Positions 5,546-6,518 of a DNA stretch of 6,518 nt are shown here, in pieces. Source of the stretch: Propionibacteriales bacterium (lineage in GTDB: Bacteria > Actinomycetota > Actinomycetes > Propionibacteriales > Propionibacteriaceae); NCBI GenBank assembly GCA_030453285.1, contig JAKDKP010000132.1, positions 1 through 6,518 on the forward strand, read 5' to 3'. How positions within the stretch are numbered: the first letter of the stretch is position 1; each line of letters starts with the position of its first letter. The position numbers and the translations under genes are program-made. The notes under the pieces were generated by a model. It did no database searches. It had not been told where the DNA came from and saw only the letters and a program-made list of their open reading frames with translations.

Positions 5546-6412
5546 TCAACCTTGTGGCCCTGGCTCAACTGTGATGGCGACCTTTCCCACGTAGTGGTCG
5601 GCCAGGGCAAGGTGCGCGTTCCGTGCTCGCTCCAAGGGGAATGTCTGGGCAAGATGGACTTCGAACGTGCTTGCTTCGATGATGGCGTTGAGCCGTTCGG
5701 TGGCTGCGCGACTTCGATCGCCGTCGTAGTGGGTCACCCGTGCTGCGGGCGATGTCGCGAGCGCGGGTCCGGCGCCGTTCGTCCAGGCGATCTGCCCCGA
5801 GGACTTGACCGCAGCCACGGCGCGCTCGGTCTGCGACCCGCCGACCGTGACAAGGGCAGCATCGAGCCCATCCGGCGCGAACGCAGTTGCCGTGGCCAAG
5901 ACGTCTTCCTTGCGACCGTCGACGACCGCATCGGCACCGTACTGTCTGGCCAGGGCGACTCCATCATCGCCGGATGCGACAGCGAGCACCTTGAGTCCCT
6001 TGTGTCGCGCCAGTTGTACGGCCAGATGTCCGATTCCACCACTGGCCCCGAAGATCATCAGCGTGTCGCCAGGTTTCAGGTCAAGTACCTCAATCCCGCT
6101 CAACGCCGTGAGAGCATCCCAGGCCATCGCGCCGGCTTGTCGGGTCGGCACGCGATCCGGTACGTGTGCCACATACTCTTCCTCAACCACCCCGTACTGG
6201 GCATAGAAGCCGCCGCGCGGAACCGGCGTCGTCGCCGCGTAGACCCGGTCTCCGGCGGTGAATCGGGTCACATTGCGCCCGACGGCTGCGACAGTCCCTG
6301 CCGCATCCCAGCCCAGCACGTAGGGAAACGTGGACGGTAGTCCGAATGCGCCATCATAGTGACCCTCACGCTCGGCAGCGTCCCAAGATCCGACGCCGGC
6401 GTACTCGATTCG
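5546..6412 (-). pseudogene. 5'-truncated zinc-independent quinone oxidoreductase (MDR family)
   Basis: The C-terminal 257 codons from a GTG at 6319 encode a normal medium-chain dehydrogenase/reductase body. It has the Rossmann motif IFGASGGIGHLAVQLA (89-104 of that frame), a following VLAVASGDDG nucleotide-binding strand, and no cysteine, so it is not a zinc alcohol dehydrogenase. Reading further upstream in the same frame, family-like sequence continues (IEYAGVGSWDAAEREGHYDG, then AFGLPSTFPYVLGWD) back to about 6412. It then gives way to unrelated residues and a stop at 6433-6431. No ATG, GTG or TTG occurs in frame between that stop and the GTG at 6319. About 40 N-terminal residues, including the first strands of the GroES-like substrate domain, are missing, and none of the three minus-strand frames upstream encodes them. 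Starting at 6319 would lose about 70 residues. The enzyme would normally reduce quinones or enones with NADPH; here it is probably inactive. Confidence 0.75.
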
Positions 6413-6518
6413 TCTGACAATAAAATGAACTCAGCGCCAACGATGACGCCAAGTCTGCAGCCGAATCTTGAGCCGATACAGCTGCCTATGGCCGAGTCAA
6501 TGGTGGAACCATCGGTTG
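6413..6518. other. Lower-GC sequence beyond the oxidoreductase truncation point
   Basis: 106 bp with about 52% GC by hand count, clearly below the flanking genes. It contains TAAAATGAA near the junction. One plus-strand frame starting at ATG 6425 and one minus-strand frame are both open to the window edge (about 31 and 38 codons), but neither gives a recognisable protein. It may be the end of a mobile element or of another gene; too little is visible to decide. Confidence 0.4.

Noticed and set aside
5458..5652. Longer start (5652) for the His-rich small gene
   Set aside because: It would overlap the oxidoreductase remnant by over 100 nt and adds only low-complexity residues; the ATG at 5457 has a -10-like box at the right distance.
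5531..6340. Plus-strand open frame of 269 codons
   Set aside because: Antisense to clear quinone-oxidoreductase sequence; no recognisable domain.
6500..6512. Palindrome ATGGT-gga-ACCAT, with similar arms at 1670-1682
   Set aside because: Five-base arms with a 3-nt spacer are expected by chance in a window of this size; no shared context links the two sites.

Overview
The window is high-GC DNA typical of an actinobacterium. Coding regions are strongly GC-biased at third codon positions, FurA resembles the mycobacterial and streptomycete type, several genes look leaderless, and an actinobacterial-style Flp/Tad pilus module is present. A member of the Propionibacteriales or a nearby order would fit, but this is inference from gene content.

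Left part, minus strand: two genes of what looks like a Flp/Tad pilus or secretion operon run leftwards out of the window. A membrane-anchored SAF-domain protein (CpaB/RcpC-like, 883-1617) is followed, after a 2-nt gap and a good Shine-Dalgarno, by a CpaE/TadZ-like P-loop protein (1-880, 3' end missing). Both lysines of the deviant Walker A motif are replaced by alanine in the latter.

Centre, plus strand: a divergent 153-bp gap carries a leaderless furA promoter with a palindromic candidate operator. The peroxide-responsive regulator FurA (1771-2208) and a monofunctional haem catalase KatA (2255-3793) form a likely two-gene operon. It is closed by a long hairpin at 3809-3857. Next come an Fpg/Nei-family DNA glycosylase (3954-4817) and a single-domain rhodanese (4844-5164), 26 nt apart and each with a -10-like hexamer 6 nt before its ATG. 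Catalase, a base-excision glycosylase and a rhodanese together suggest an oxidative-stress neighbourhood, though only furA-katA is clearly one unit.

Right part, minus strand: a convergent junction holds a 28-nt-period repeat. A small His-rich tail-anchored membrane protein (5221-5457) follows. Then comes a quinone-oxidoreductase-like gene (5546-6412) whose first roughly 40 codons are absent. Its homology stops abruptly near 6413-6418, where GC content drops to about 52%, so it is probably a 5'-truncated pseudogene at a rearrangement boundary. No tRNA, rRNA, CRISPR array or intact insertion sequence was recognised. The best leads are the truncation junction, the conserved-looking furA operator, the lysine-less pilus ATPase, the 28-nt repeat and the recurrent leaderless start architecture.
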